A DNA stretch of 59,780 nucleotides from SpSt-1165 sp964391725 (GCA_964391725.1 CAYMNB010000013.1:1-59780), one strand, 5' to 3'; counted from the first letter of the stretch, positions 27,901 to 36,252 are shown. Numbers and translations: made by a program. Notes: generated by a model from the letters alone, not told the origin.

Positions 27901-28132
27901 TCCCATCTTCGTCTCCGCCGTTCTCGCCGCTGATAAAGGCGACGTCGGTGGTAGTACCCGTGTCGACATCTACCAGTTGTGGATTGGCAGAAATAGCCGG
28001 TGTTGCTGTGACGCCGTTCTCAGGCGAGGGAGTAGCTTGTACTCCTTGCAGCATGCTGCAACCCATGCTGGCCAACAGAACAATGGCCATAACTTTATAG
28101 GCCAACATTCTTCTCAAGGTGTGTCTCATCAT
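21992..28132 (-). CDS. Bacterial alpha-2-macroglobulin-like lipoprotein lacking the thioester Cys
   Basis: About 2,046 residues. It begins with a basic, hydrophobic signal ending in LLASMGC, a near-lipobox, followed by a Ser/Pro/Thr/Asp-rich linker. Successive Ig-like MG domains follow, including the SYNHGFQIQEFRRPEFEV region, the alpha-2-macroglobulin domain (TDEEGRAVVAVKMPDNLTRYRIM) and an alpha/alpha-toroid complement-like domain. Where thioester members have YPxGCxEQ, this protein has YPFDSSEQ, so the thioester cannot form. Start ATG 28132, or the next ATG at 28129, follows AAGGAG. It is probably a surface-anchored protease trap or cell-envelope integrity protein. The usual PbpC partner gene is absent. 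Confidence 0.92.
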   Translation of the reverse strand: MMRHTLRRMLAYKVMAIVLLASMGCSMLQGVQATPSPENGVTATPAISANPQLVDVDTGTTTDVAFISGENGGDEDGRDGFTISLSEGSSTPQEIIPIEPVQGDPLTSEEIEILLARLPELEMGVDDQQEFFIPPDLLPPPRPGETIDLVFPPDDDTTAPDEVVSGPLEVLRYSPEGEISVAPFIAITFNQPMVPLATLQQLREQEVPVQVTPSLPGSWRWVGTKTLAFYYDSDLIDRLPKATEYTVVVPAGTRSANGGELAQEVRWTFTTPAPVLVNSYPYSHEPQDLEPVFFALFDQRIDPAAVLPFINASADDRGFSIRLATEDEITGEETVASLVASAPEGRWIAFKAVYALPKDSLIQVKFQSGMPSAEGELITQVDQAYSFRTYAPLNVVDYGCSWWGRDCYPLQPFFIEFNNPLDAEAYQENMISIDPPIAGAVVNVVGNTITIRGATVASTNYYVTVDASLPDVFGQTLGRDEKLTFQVGKAEALLIGPNTSLVTVDPYAQMPGLSVYSITYPSLQVEVYAVQPTDWLGYKEYLRDYGYNERDITPPGQRVVQQKIDLSGKTEQLAETFIDLSDVMEGEFGHFIVIVKPPKGFFEEERWWETVHAWVQVTQIGVDAFVDHSEMVVWATDLKDGTPLSGVNLADGGRSLGQRTDAEGIARFALPNDGIAYLVATLGDDSAILPRSTNTWYDDSWVPRPPVDMLRWYVFDDRAMYKPGEEVHLKGWLRIIGAGQAGDVMLPGSRVNAMNYVVTGPLGNEIVNGQVTVDDFGGFDLAFTVPENANLGYAYVSLTANGDLGRVDSLSYNHGFQIQEFRRPEFEVQAGNETSGPYYNDEFAITVVSANYYAGGPLPNAEVTWNVNAEETNYQPPNWPEFFFGEWTPWWWYDWYWYGGNGTGQTRQVFEGRTDASGDHFLRLDFDGEGVQRPQSVLAEAVVMDVNRQAWSGSTSLMVHPAETYVGMRSERYFVERGTPIEVDLIVTDIDGNVISSRPVTVTAERMQWKFERGSWREVGTDAQVCEFVSGAEPSSCEFQTELGGKYQITALVSDEAGRENRTRLTRWVSGGERAPSRGIEQETVTLIPDKEFYEPGDVAEILVQSPFGAGEGLLTVSRSGILYTERFTMTEDSTILRIPVEDAYIPNFVIQVDLAGSAQRLDDEGNQIEGLPPRPAFAVGSLSLSVPPLNRQLTVTAEAEESRVVPGAETSIAIEVLDASGAPVENASLAVVVVDEAILSLTNYQLSDPLAAFYFTRYADVSSTYGRASILLVDPMSFSAEIRQELMETPGFGGGAMDEAVEESVEMEAMPSAMAEDSMAKEAADGEDAAIMLRTDFNPLALFSPDVRTDEEGRAVVAVKMPDNLTRYRIMVVAVDEGGTLFGSGESNLTARLPLMVRPSAPRFLNFGDVFALPVVLQNQTDEDMTVEVIAAATNLTFTQDQGVRVVVPANDRVEVRFPVETVLAGTAQVMIAAVSGDYGDAALLSLPVYTPATGEAFAVYGVVDDGSVVQPLARPQDVFAQYGGLEITTSSTALQALTDAVLYLATYPFDSSEQMASRILGIAALREVLAAFEAEGLPSPEEMEASIERDVERLSAMQNYDGGFPYWRRGNESIPFHTVHVAHALQRAREMGFEVPENTWNQVLNYITYIEEYYPYWYSEQARYTISAYALYVRMRMGDPDAPKAAALLEDAGVEGISLDGLAFVWQVLAQDGGYESELEAIRRQVNNRAVETAGAANFTTGYSDDDYVLLHSNRRTDALLLDALINDNPQSDLIPKVVNGLMAHRTRGHWGNTQENVFVLLALHRYFQTYETVEPDFVARIWLGETYAGANEFEGYSTDYQRINIPMQYLMENMSAEELQDLVIQKDGDGRLYYRLGLRYAPTDLKLPPEEMGFVVQRVYEAVDDPDDVRLGEDGVWYIKAGARVRVRLTMVAANRRYHVALVDPLPAGLEIINPALAVSETIPADPDSPQEGWWWWRWYQHQNLRDERVEVFTQLLWEGVYEYTYVTRATTPGRFVAPPAKAEEMYSPEVFGRSAGDIVVIE

Positions 28133-28233
28133 ACGCTCCTTATCAATCATTGCAACAACTGTACATTTAATAAACGTCAAACCGCCCCTTTTCGTTCCAG
28201 AAAATGAGTACAGTTATCAAAACCGCTGCATTA

Positions 28234-28239
28234 ATTATA
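28234..28239 (-). promoter_or_regulatory. Possible -10 element upstream of the macroglobulin gene
   Basis: Minus-strand TATAAT about 100 bases before the start codon. The -35 region at normal spacing (GTACTT) is poor, so promoter activity is uncertain. Confidence 0.3.
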
Positions 28240-28302
28240 CGGTTGGATGGAGGGGAAAGTACACTTTTCAGCCCTGGAGACCGCTATCTAACCCCAGTTT
28301 CC

Positions 28303-29022
28303 TCATTTTCTGGCGGTCACGATCAACGGCAGGTGCGCGCCATGGTAAGCATCACCGCCAAAATTGCTATACCAGCACAGCTGCTTGAATCCCGCCTGCG
28401 CCAGCCCGGCAGCCAGTTCGGCTTTGGTCAGCGGATACAGAGGTATAACGTTTTCCAACGATTCATCCTTGCCCTTCACCGTCAAACGGCTGTGAAATTG
28501 AACTTTCTGTTGCGATTCCAGGTCATACCAGCGTTCGAAGCGCAATGATGGCCCTTCGATCAAAGGCAGTTCGTTGATATTTTCCGCAAAGATATGCTCA
28601 TAATTCAGTATCTGGCAGGCGAAAATGCCTGCTTCTGCCAGCAGGCCATACACCTGCGGCAGCACAGCCAGCGCTTCTTCCTGCGGCAGATGCACCAACG
28701 TGTTGCCGTAACAGGTGACCAGGTCGTAATTGGCAGGACGGTACATCTCCGTCAAACAGCGCATATCTCCCTGCCGAAAGTGAATTACAGGATGACTGCG
28801 CAGAGAAATGGCTTTGTCCACCATCGCCTGGTCATAATCAAAAGCCTCAATGTATTGCATGTAAGGCGTCATGGCATACGCCAGCGCACCGCTTCCGCAG
28901 CCGATATCCAACATGGTTTGGCAGCCATGTTCCTCCACCAAAAGCCGCGTGAATGTGGCTTCCTGTTCAGATAATGGAAAGATCTGGTCATAACAGGTCA
29001 CAATACTGCTGTAAAAAGACAT
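28303..29022 (-). CDS. Class I SAM-dependent methyltransferase
   Basis: The SAM-binding motif MLDIGCGSGALAYAM is near residues 36-50, with later strand motifs DYDQAM and YDLVTCYGNTLVHL. The 239-residue length fits the small-molecule methyltransferase group (methyltransferase 11/25 type). The substrate cannot be read. Start ATG follows GGAG. It is divergent from the aminotransferase gene, with 179 bases between them, and may belong to the same metabolic cluster. Confidence 0.88.
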   Translation of the reverse strand: MSFYSSIVTCYDQIFPLSEQEATFTRLLVEEHGCQTMLDIGCGSGALAYAMTPYMQYIEAFDYDQAMVDKAISLRSHPVIHFRQGDMRCLTEMYRPANYDLVTCYGNTLVHLPQEEALAVLPQVYGLLAEAGIFACQILNYEHIFAENINELPLIEGPSLRFERWYDLESQQKVQFHSRLTVKGKDESLENVIPLYPLTKAELAAGLAQAGFKQLCWYSNFGGDAYHGAHLPLIVTARK

Positions 29023-29201
29023 GCTGGCTCCATTTCAGACGGGCTACATCCCGTCGAATCTCTCAATCAATTGTACATTGTCATTGTTTGGATTGCCAGT
29101 CAATACCCGCTGAATGATGAAACTCACTCCACCACAACCACTGGAATCAAAATCTTGGGTACAATTCAATGTAACCATCACAAGCACTTAAGGAGCTCTC
29201 C

Positions 29202-30461
29202 ATGGCGCTACCTGCTCTCCTCGGCGGTGAGAAAACCCGCCAGCAACCCTATCCTGACTGGCCGGTGTGGGACCAGTGCGAGATCGATGCCCTCGCCGAA
29301 GTGGTCCGTTCCGGTCAATGGGGCGGTTTCCCCTTCCCTGGCCCCAAAACCAGACAGCTCGCGCAGCAATTCTGTGAACTGCAAAGCGCTGACTATGCCG
29401 TGCCGATGATGAACGGTACTGTCACCATGGAAGTTGCATTGCGTGCTGCCGGCATCGGCTGGGGTGATGAGGTCATTGTACCCGCTTATACCTTCCATGC
29501 CACCGCCTCCGCGCCTATGGCGGCCGGCGCTATCCCCGTCATCGTCGATATTGACCCGGTCAACTACTGCATTGACCCCAACGCCATTGAAAAAGCCATC
29601 ACCCCACGCACCCGCGCCATCATCCCCGTCCACCTGGCATCCAATATGGCAGACATGGATGCCATCATGGCAATCGCCAACGCCCATAACCTGATCGTGA
29701 TCGAAGATGCCGCCCATGCGCATGGTGCATACTGGAAGAATAAAGGCGCTGGCACCCTGGGTCATTTTGGCTCCTTCTCGCTGCAAGCCTCCAAAACCCT
29801 CAGCAGCGGTGAAGGCGGTATTCTGTTATGTCAAGACGCTGAAATGGCTGCCCGAGCCGCCGCCATCATCGATTGCGGCAGGCCGCACGCCCTCGGCGGC
29901 GGTGCAGAAGACAGCGCCATGCCCTACCAGATGGGCGCCAACTACCGTATGACGGAACTGGCAGCCGCTCTGGCATTGGTCGGTCTGGAGCGTTTCCCCG
30001 ACCAGTTCAGCCAGCGTGAAGCCATGGCAGACCTGATGGACGAAGCCCTGAGCGAGGTGCCGGGCGTGCGCGTGTTCAAACGTGACCCGCGCCTGACCCG
30101 CCGTTCGGTGTTCATGTACACCTTCGCCATTGACCCGCCCACCTTTGGCATGGACCACCACCTGCTGTGCACAGCCTTAGAAGCCGAAGGCATCGCTTGC
30201 TGGAAAGGCTATGAGCCCATGCACCGCTACCCCCTGTTCCAACCGCAAACATCACGCCTGCCAGTGCCCTGCGCCTTCCCCGTTTATTTCGATTTTGACA
30301 ATAAGCACCTGCCAGAGGCCACCCGCGCCTATGAACAGGAAGCGGTGTGGTTGTTCGAAGGTGTCTTCCGCTGCGGCGAAAGGGGTGTGGAGGAAGTTAT
30401 CACTGCCTTACGGAAAATCCAAAGCCATGCCCTTGACCTGCTGAAGAAAGGCGTTGATTAG
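29202..30461 (+). CDS. DegT/DnrJ/EryC1/StrS-family PLP aminotransferase
   Basis: The fold-type I PLP enzyme carries the Asp motif VIEDAAHAHGA and the internal Schiff-base Lys in SLQASKTLSSGEGG near residue 195. The early GQWGGFPFPGPKT and NGTVTMEVAL segments are typical of the sugar and cyclitol aminotransferases (StrS, RifK-like AHBA synthase group). It would aminate a keto-sugar or keto-cyclitol. Start ATG follows AAGGAG. It faces the decarboxylase gene across a small hairpin. Confidence 0.92.
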   Translation: MALPALLGGEKTRQQPYPDWPVWDQCEIDALAEVVRSGQWGGFPFPGPKTRQLAQQFCELQSADYAVPMMNGTVTMEVALRAAGIGWGDEVIVPAYTFHATASAPMAAGAIPVIVDIDPVNYCIDPNAIEKAITPRTRAIIPVHLASNMADMDAIMAIANAHNLIVIEDAAHAHGAYWKNKGAGTLGHFGSFSLQASKTLSSGEGGILLCQDAEMAARAAAIIDCGRPHALGGGAEDSAMPYQMGANYRMTELAAALALVGLERFPDQFSQREAMADLMDEALSEVPGVRVFKRDPRLTRRSVFMYTFAIDPPTFGMDHHLLCTALEAEGIACWKGYEPMHRYPLFQPQTSRLPVPCAFPVYFDFDNKHLPEATRAYEQEAVWLFEGVFRCGERGVEEVITALRKIQSHALDLLKKGVD

Positions 30462-30473
30462 GATTGGGACTTT

Positions 30474-30488
30474 TCCGCGAGCAGCGGA
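30474..30488. terminator. Small bidirectional hairpin between convergent genes
   Basis: TCCGC and GCGGA arms with a five-base loop, flanked by TTT on the left and AAAA on the right. It lies between the aminotransferase and decarboxylase stops. The stem is short. Confidence 0.45.
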
Positions 30489-30497
30489 CAAAACTGA

Positions 30498-31730
30498 TTA
30501 ATAGTCGAACAACTGCGCGTACGTGCCGCGTTGGCGGATCAGCGACGCGCGTTCGCCCTGCACCGCCACTTCGGGCGGGCTGGGATGGCTGAGAAATTCC
30601 ATCATGCTCATGGAATAGCCATACGCGCCCGCGTTCTGGATGGCGATCAAATCACCCACCTGCGCCAGCGGCAGAGGCATGTCGTTTGCCAGCATGTCGA
30701 TGGGGGTGCACAACTGCCCGCCCACATTGACAGTGGCGGTCGCTTCTTCGTCCATACGGTTGGCGATCACCGTCGGGTGGTTATGCCTCATGAACACAGG
30801 GCGCAAGAACTGGTGCATGCCGCCTTCTACAATGGCGAATGTCTGGCCGCGGGATTGTTTCACATCCAGCACCCTGGTGAGGTAAGTACCACTCTCTGCC
30901 ACCAGATAGCGCCCCAACTCAATAATAAAGGAAGGGACAGCCCCCAATGAGAACCGTTCTGTCCTGACTCGTTGAATGCCTTGTCCGACCGCGGCGATAT
31001 CCAGCGGCTTTTCACCTTTGACATACGGCACACCCAGCCCGCCGCCAAAATCAACCAGCCCCAGCGGGTGGCCGGCGATATCTTCCAGTCGTTGATACAT
31101 GTCGCAGGCACGCTCAAAATTGGCGACAATCTCCTCACTGTCCAACACCCCGCTGGCGGTATACAGATGCAAGCCCACCAGGTTAATATGCTTCAGTGAG
31201 GCATGCACCAAGACACTTTCCAAATCGTCTTCTTCGATGCCGAATTTACTCGGTCGCCCCACCATCATCTCCGGGGCGTCACTGACCCCGCTGGTGGTGT
31301 TCACCCGGATCTGCACATTGGCAGTTACCCCCAGCCGGGCAGCAATCTCTTCCACTCGCTGCAATTCAAGCGCGGATTCCACATTAATCGCCTGGATGCC
31401 TTCGCTTATGGCGAAGGTCAGTTCTTCCATGCTCTTGCCGGGACCGGCAAATACGATCCGCTCGGGGGCTACGCCCAGCAGTTTGCACAAATACAACTCA
31501 CCGCCGGAGGCAATTTCAAAGCCGCAATCCAGATCCTTCAAAAACGCTGCGATATGTTTGTTGGGGTTGGCTTTTAACGAATAATACACCGCAAATCCGG
31601 GCATATGCTGGCTTACTCTTTGCACCTGCGCGCGAATACGCTCAAAATCATACACATACATCGGCGTGCCGAAGCGCCGGGTCAGCTCGTCCGCCGTAAA
31701 TCCGCCGATATGCAGCATATTGTCATTCAT
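30498..31730 (-). CDS. Fold-type III PLP decarboxylase (LysA/exosortase-associated type)
   Basis: An alanine-racemase-like barrel plus C-terminal beta domain, as in diaminopimelate and ornithine-type decarboxylases. The PLP Lys is in YYSLKANPN near residue 53, the glycine loop is VDFGGGLGVP, and the second-subunit Cys is in GGQLCTPID. Members of this type lie in polysaccharide and siderophore loci as well as lysine biosynthesis. Here no dap genes are near, so a secondary-metabolite role is more likely. The ATG at 31730 is preferred over a TTG at 31739; AGGGAG precedes both. Confidence 0.88.
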   Translation of the reverse strand: MNDNMLHIGGFTADELTRRFGTPMYVYDFERIRAQVQRVSQHMPGFAVYYSLKANPNKHIAAFLKDLDCGFEIASGGELYLCKLLGVAPERIVFAGPGKSMEELTFAISEGIQAINVESALELQRVEEIAARLGVTANVQIRVNTTSGVSDAPEMMVGRPSKFGIEEDDLESVLVHASLKHINLVGLHLYTASGVLDSEEIVANFERACDMYQRLEDIAGHPLGLVDFGGGLGVPYVKGEKPLDIAAVGQGIQRVRTERFSLGAVPSFIIELGRYLVAESGTYLTRVLDVKQSRGQTFAIVEGGMHQFLRPVFMRHNHPTVIANRMDEEATATVNVGGQLCTPIDMLANDMPLPLAQVGDLIAIQNAGAYGYSMSMMEFLSHPSPPEVAVQGERASLIRQRGTYAQLFDY

Positions 31731-31763
31731 GCCGATCAAACTCCCTGTGTATTGTAGAACTGC

Positions 31764-32570
31764 TTACTCCTTGCGATGCACGCGGATGATGCTGGTGCCC
31801 TCGAAAATATAAAAAGGAAAAGGCTCGCTGATAACGGCATCCACGCCGAAACTCTGGCAATACTCCTGCCCCAGCCAGGCGCCGGTTTCGGCAAAAATAA
31901 CCACTTTGGTATTGCTTTCACGGGCAGTCTGCAAAATATCGTCCAGGGTGCCGGTCGCCAGGGTCATGCCCGTGATCAGTGCCAGGTCACTGCTGCCGAT
32001 CAATTCGTAATTATGCTGTGCGCCGTTCAGAATATCGATCGAATGGATACGATGATCAACCAGCTGAGGGTCGAGATCGGTGGCATACACCTCCATGCCC
32101 GATTCGCTCAATTGCTTGAGAATGTTGCCCACCACCCCCACATGCACCACTTTGGGGCGGCGCGGCAGATCCTGCAATTGGCGCGTCACCTCGTTCACCA
32201 CGATGGCGGCACGCTGCTGGGCTTTCACCACCGAATTGCCAACCAGAATATGCTCCTCCTGGGCGCTGCGCGCAAAGCCTGAGTAAATGGTATCCAGCAT
32301 CGCTACCTCAAAATCGCTGTCGGGGGCTGTAAGTTCGCGGATATCCTGTCCGATGAACTCCTTGCGCAGGGTCGGGCGACCAAGCGCGCAATAACAGGTA
32401 CCCTGTGCCAGGGTCTGCATCAGCAGTACCGAATATTCGAACACACGCTCACCCTTGTTGGGTGAAAAGAGCAGGTCGCAGGTCCATTGACCGCGCAGGG
32501 TGAAATCATCATCGGGCAATCCCCGGCTTTTTTGCAGGGCAATTTCACGCAGTTGGTTAAGTACGGTCAT
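31764..32570 (-). CDS. DUF364/DUF4213-like Rossmann protein (putative metal-chelation family)
   Basis: Two-domain protein of 268 residues: an N-terminal enolase-like portion, then a Rossmann-like half with VVHVGVVGNILKQL, YATDLDP and LALITGMTLATGTLDDIL. These segments characterise the DUF4213/DUF364 proteins, annotated as putative heavy-metal chelation proteins; their chemistry is not firmly established. It is 33 bases upstream of the PLP decarboxylase gene, so they probably act together. Start ATG follows AAGGAAACC. Confidence 0.72.
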   Translation of the reverse strand: MTVLNQLREIALQKSRGLPDDDFTLRGQWTCDLLFSPNKGERVFEYSVLLMQTLAQGTCYCALGRPTLRKEFIGQDIRELTAPDSDFEVAMLDTIYSGFARSAQEEHILVGNSVVKAQQRAAIVVNEVTRQLQDLPRRPKVVHVGVVGNILKQLSESGMEVYATDLDPQLVDHRIHSIDILNGAQHNYELIGSSDLALITGMTLATGTLDDILQTARESNTKVVIFAETGAWLGQEYCQSFGVDAVISEPFPFYIFEGTSIIRVHRKE

Positions 32571-32735
32571 GGGTTGGTTTCCTTATCAATAACAATAAAT
32601 ATATGAGCAAATTAACATAAAAATTATAACAGAATGCAACCATCAGAAACGGCATAGTCAGAAATGAAAACCTGGGTACCGCAAGCTGCAATTATACCGC
32701 CTTTATAACAATGTAAGTATCCCTGGCGCCTTCGA

Positions 32736-34775
32736 TCAGGGTTCTACCACACAGCGAAAGCCGATGTGGCCGCCTGAATTCTGCGGATACCCCAACATGC
32801 GATAGGCAGTGCGGACAGAGTTTATATCACTGTTGAAAGCACCGCCGCGGATGACCCGCGTGTCGCTGTCAGAAGAACCGGTTGGGTTCTCGTAGGAGCT
32901 GTACTGGTAATAATCCTTATCATACCAATCCGCGATCCACTCACGCACGTTGCCAGCCATATCGAACAAGCCATACGGACTGACACCGTCAGGATAACTA
33001 CCCACTTCGGTGGTATCCCCGATCAGGTCGGCATAATTGAGCAAGTATCTGGTGGGCGAAGTATTACCCCAGGGATACAGGCGCTGATCGGTGCCACGCG
33101 CGGCTTTTTCCCACTCCGCTTCGGTCGGCAGCCTTCCACCCGCCCAGCGGCAGTAATCATCCGCCATGTACCAGCTGATATGCACCACCGGGAAATTGGC
33201 AAATTCCGATTTGGTGTAATAATCATCACGTGTGCTGGTATTTTCGTCCAGTGGTGCGCTGCAGCCACCTGCCGCCACACAGCGCGCATACTGGCTGTTA
33301 CTCACCTCGTATTGGTCAATCCAATAGGCACTGAGCAGCACTTCGTGTGCCGGTTTCATATCCACCCGGCTGTCGTTGGTGCCCATGATAAAGGTTCCTT
33401 GCGAGATATACACCATCGACATGCTGTCCTTCTGGCGTTCCTGCACATCACCATCCTGATACAAGCTCGCTTCCTCGGTCCTGGTAGCAAGCGGTGCGCG
33501 TGTCTCGATGGGCTGTGCTCCTTCATCGCCCTCGCCCCCCTGTGCTGATGGGGTTTCTGTGGGCTGTTGCGGGGTACTGGTGGGCGGTTCAGGCGTATCC
33601 GTCTGCTGCAAAGCCATCTCGGTTTGGCGGATGGCCAGCGCGGAAAGGGTTTCGGTTGGTTCACCGCCGCGATTCAACAAACGCGGTACAAAGATCAGCC
33701 CCACAATCAATAAGGCCGCAAACATCAACCCGCCACAGCCCAAAACCACGAATAGCGGGTTGAACTTCTTTTTATCACGTTCCGGCGGCGGGGCTGTGGT
33801 TGGCAGCGGGGCGACAGGAGGGGTGTTGTGCGCCGCCGGTGCCGCAGCATAGACCGGAGGCTGAACAACCGGCGAACCGCTGGAAGGCGGGGCAGCTACC
33901 TTTGGTGGTGCTACCGCTTTTTCAGACGCCAGCATGGTACGGTCTTCAGCCTCGGCTGTCAAAATGCGCTGCAACGCCTGAGCGAAATTCGCCATGTTGG
34001 GAAAACGGTCATTTCGGTTTTTCGCCAGGGCTGTCTTCAACAGGTCGCAGGCTTCTTGCGGCAAGTCTGTCACAAACAAGCGCGGGTCAGGCAGCGCATG
34101 GGTGGCATGCATATACAGGGTCTGCAGCGGAGTGTTACCTTCATAAGGCTTCTTGCCGGTGACCAGTTCATAGAAGATGATGCCCAATGCATATTGATCA
34201 GCGCGGTGGTCAAAATCTTTGCTCATCTGTTCGGGCGCCATATAGGCAGGCGTGCCTACCCCGGTACCGGCGGTCGTCAGGGTGACACCGCTCTGCTCGA
34301 TCAGCTTTACGACCCCGAAATCGGTCAACATGGGGTTGTTGTGCGCATCAAACAATATGTTGGCAGGTTTGATGTCACGATGCACCATGCCCTGTTCATG
34401 TACATAACTCAGTGCATCGGCGATCGGCAGCAGCAGCCTCGCGGCTTCTTTTGCCGGCATGGATTTGCCCATACGCTCCCGCAGCGTGCCGCCCGGCATA
34501 AACTCGATCACCAGATACAAACCGCTTTCGTCCTGCCCATAATCGAACACATTGACGATGTTGGGATGACGGAATTGTGCCATGGCTTTGGCTTCACGCT
34601 CAAAACGAGCCACGATCTGGTCAACCAGGGTCGGATTCGTATCGATTATGTTCAGCCGTTTGATTGCCACCTCACGTGTCAATCTTTCGTCCACAGCCTG
34701 GTACACACTGCCCATGCCGCCTTCGCCGATCTTGCGAATGATGCGATACCGCTTGCCAATGAATTCATTACTCAT
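32736..34775 (-). CDS. Membrane Ser/Thr protein kinase with extracytoplasmic SUMF1/FGE-like domain
   Basis: Residues 1-270 form a PknB-type kinase with an intact glycine loop (GEGGMGS), catalytic HRDIKPAN and DFG. A Pro/Ala-rich linker follows, then one helix (LFVVLGCGGLMFAALLIVGL), a Thr/Pro-rich stretch, and a formylglycine-generating-enzyme-like domain (LPTEAEWEKAARG, GNVREWIADW, final GFRCV). The SUMF1-like part would be outside the membrane and is probably a ligand-binding or structural domain. The kinase may phosphorylate threonines recognised by the FHA proteins of the nearby secretion locus; this is inference. Start at 34775, after GGAGGGCG. Confidence 0.93.
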   Translation of the reverse strand: MSNEFIGKRYRIIRKIGEGGMGSVYQAVDERLTREVAIKRLNIIDTNPTLVDQIVARFEREAKAMAQFRHPNIVNVFDYGQDESGLYLVIEFMPGGTLRERMGKSMPAKEAARLLLPIADALSYVHEQGMVHRDIKPANILFDAHNNPMLTDFGVVKLIEQSGVTLTTAGTGVGTPAYMAPEQMSKDFDHRADQYALGIIFYELVTGKKPYEGNTPLQTLYMHATHALPDPRLFVTDLPQEACDLLKTALAKNRNDRFPNMANFAQALQRILTAEAEDRTMLASEKAVAPPKVAAPPSSGSPVVQPPVYAAAPAAHNTPPVAPLPTTAPPPERDKKKFNPLFVVLGCGGLMFAALLIVGLIFVPRLLNRGGEPTETLSALAIRQTEMALQQTDTPEPPTSTPQQPTETPSAQGGEGDEGAQPIETRAPLATRTEEASLYQDGDVQERQKDSMSMVYISQGTFIMGTNDSRVDMKPAHEVLLSAYWIDQYEVSNSQYARCVAAGGCSAPLDENTSTRDDYYTKSEFANFPVVHISWYMADDYCRWAGGRLPTEAEWEKAARGTDQRLYPWGNTSPTRYLLNYADLIGDTTEVGSYPDGVSPYGLFDMAGNVREWIADWYDKDYYQYSSYENPTGSSDSDTRVIRGGAFNSDINSVRTAYRMLGYPQNSGGHIGFRCVVEP

Positions 34776-34982
34776 AACGCCCTCCGCCTGAATCAATCAA
34801 AATACTCCCTTACCGCCATACTTCTTGCTTAATTATACATGCTACCTGCCAATAGAGTATCAGTTAAACAAGGAAGAAGATACCTGCCACAGGCGATCAA
34901 TCTCCCTTGCGTTGATGACCTTTCCTTAGTATCCTTGATAGATTGTAAGGTGCACGCGCACTATCTCTTTGGGAGCCAAACA

Positions 34983-36245
34983 TTGTCACAACCCTCACTT
35001 TTCTCAGTTCTTAAAAACCTGAAAGGCAACGCCCGCGGATTGGTCATGACCGAACCATTATGGGGCATTCCATATAATCTCTACATGCCCTATGCCTCCA
35101 TCTACATGCTGGCATTGGGGCTGAGTGACCAGCAGATCGGCTTGATTGCCAGCATCAGCTGGGGCTTCCAGGTGGTGATGGCATTGCTGGGCGGTATCAT
35201 CACCGACAAATTGGGACGCCGCAACGCCACCTTGATCTTCGAATTGTTTTCATGGAGCGTACCGGCATTGATCTCTGCACTGGCGCAGAATTTCTGGTTT
35301 TTCCTGATCGCCGGCATCGTCAACAGCGTGTGGCGCATTGTGCACAATTCGTGGTCGTGCCTGCTGGTGGAAGATACCAACCCTGATGACCTCGTTGATG
35401 TCTATGCCTGGATCTATATTGCCGGGCTGGTGGTGGCGGTTTTCACCCCCCTGGCTGCGCTGTTGATCAAAACATACTCGCTGGTGCCTGCCATGCGTGG
35501 TATCTATTTCTTTGCCGCCGCTGTGTTTGCCATAAAAGCTTTCGCCGCGTATACCCTCACCGAAGAAACCCAACAGGGTAAAGTCCGCATGCGCAAAACC
35601 AAAGGACAAAGTCTGTTCTCTTTCGTGAAGGAATATCGCCAGGTAGCCAGCGATTTGCTGAAGTCCACCCCCACCCTGCTCACCATGGGCATCATGCTCA
35701 TCCTGAGCGCCTCCGGCATGGTGAACAGCAATTTTTGGGGGATTCTGGTCACAGAAAAACTGGACATCCAGCCGGAAAACCTGGCTTACTTCCAGATCGT
35801 GCGCTCCATCATCATGATCCTGTTCTTTTTCGTGGTGCTGCCGCGTCTGCGCCGCCTGCCGTTCAAATTGCCCATGATGATCGGGTTTCTCGGCCTCCTC
35901 ATCAGCGAGGTCATCCTCATCACCAGTCCCGTGCGCGGCTATGTGCCTCTTTTCATCAGCGTAATCCTGTCCGCCTGCAGTTACGCCGTTGTCGGCCCGC
36001 GGCTGGACCAGATGGTGGTGCTGACCGTGGACGCCAAAGAACGCGCACGCATCCAATCCTTGATGTTCGTGGTCATCATCCTGCTGACCTCTCCCTTTGG
36101 CTGGATTTCCGGTGTCCTTTCGGCGCAGAACAAGATCCTGCCGTTTATCCTCAATATCTGCTTGTTCTCCTTCGGCATTCTCCTATCGCTTCTTTTAGGC
36201 ACGCGGGTTGCCAGACCCGCGGCAGTCGAAGAAGCCCTCTCATAA
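34983..36245 (+). CDS. Major facilitator superfamily transporter
   Basis: A protein of about 420 residues with twelve predicted membrane helices. The loop-2 motif GGIITDKLGRRNATL after helix 2 is the MFS signature. A long cytoplasmic loop with basic residues (KVRMRKTKGQ) lies midway between two six-helix halves. The direction and substrate are unknown. The TTG start at 34983 follows GGGAG; the longer frame begins with a non-membrane, cysteine-containing stretch unlike MFS proteins. It is divergent from the kinase gene and convergent with the secretion operon. Confidence 0.9.
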   Translation: MSQPSLFSVLKNLKGNARGLVMTEPLWGIPYNLYMPYASIYMLALGLSDQQIGLIASISWGFQVVMALLGGIITDKLGRRNATLIFELFSWSVPALISALAQNFWFFLIAGIVNSVWRIVHNSWSCLLVEDTNPDDLVDVYAWIYIAGLVVAVFTPLAALLIKTYSLVPAMRGIYFFAAAVFAIKAFAAYTLTEETQQGKVRMRKTKGQSLFSFVKEYRQVASDLLKSTPTLLTMGIMLILSASGMVNSNFWGILVTEKLDIQPENLAYFQIVRSIIMILFFFVVLPRLRRLPFKLPMMIGFLGLLISEVILITSPVRGYVPLFISVILSACSYAVVGPRLDQMVVLTVDAKERARIQSLMFVVIILLTSPFGWISGVLSAQNKILPFILNICLFSFGILLSLLLGTRVARPAAVEEALS

Positions 36246-36252
36246 AAAAACC

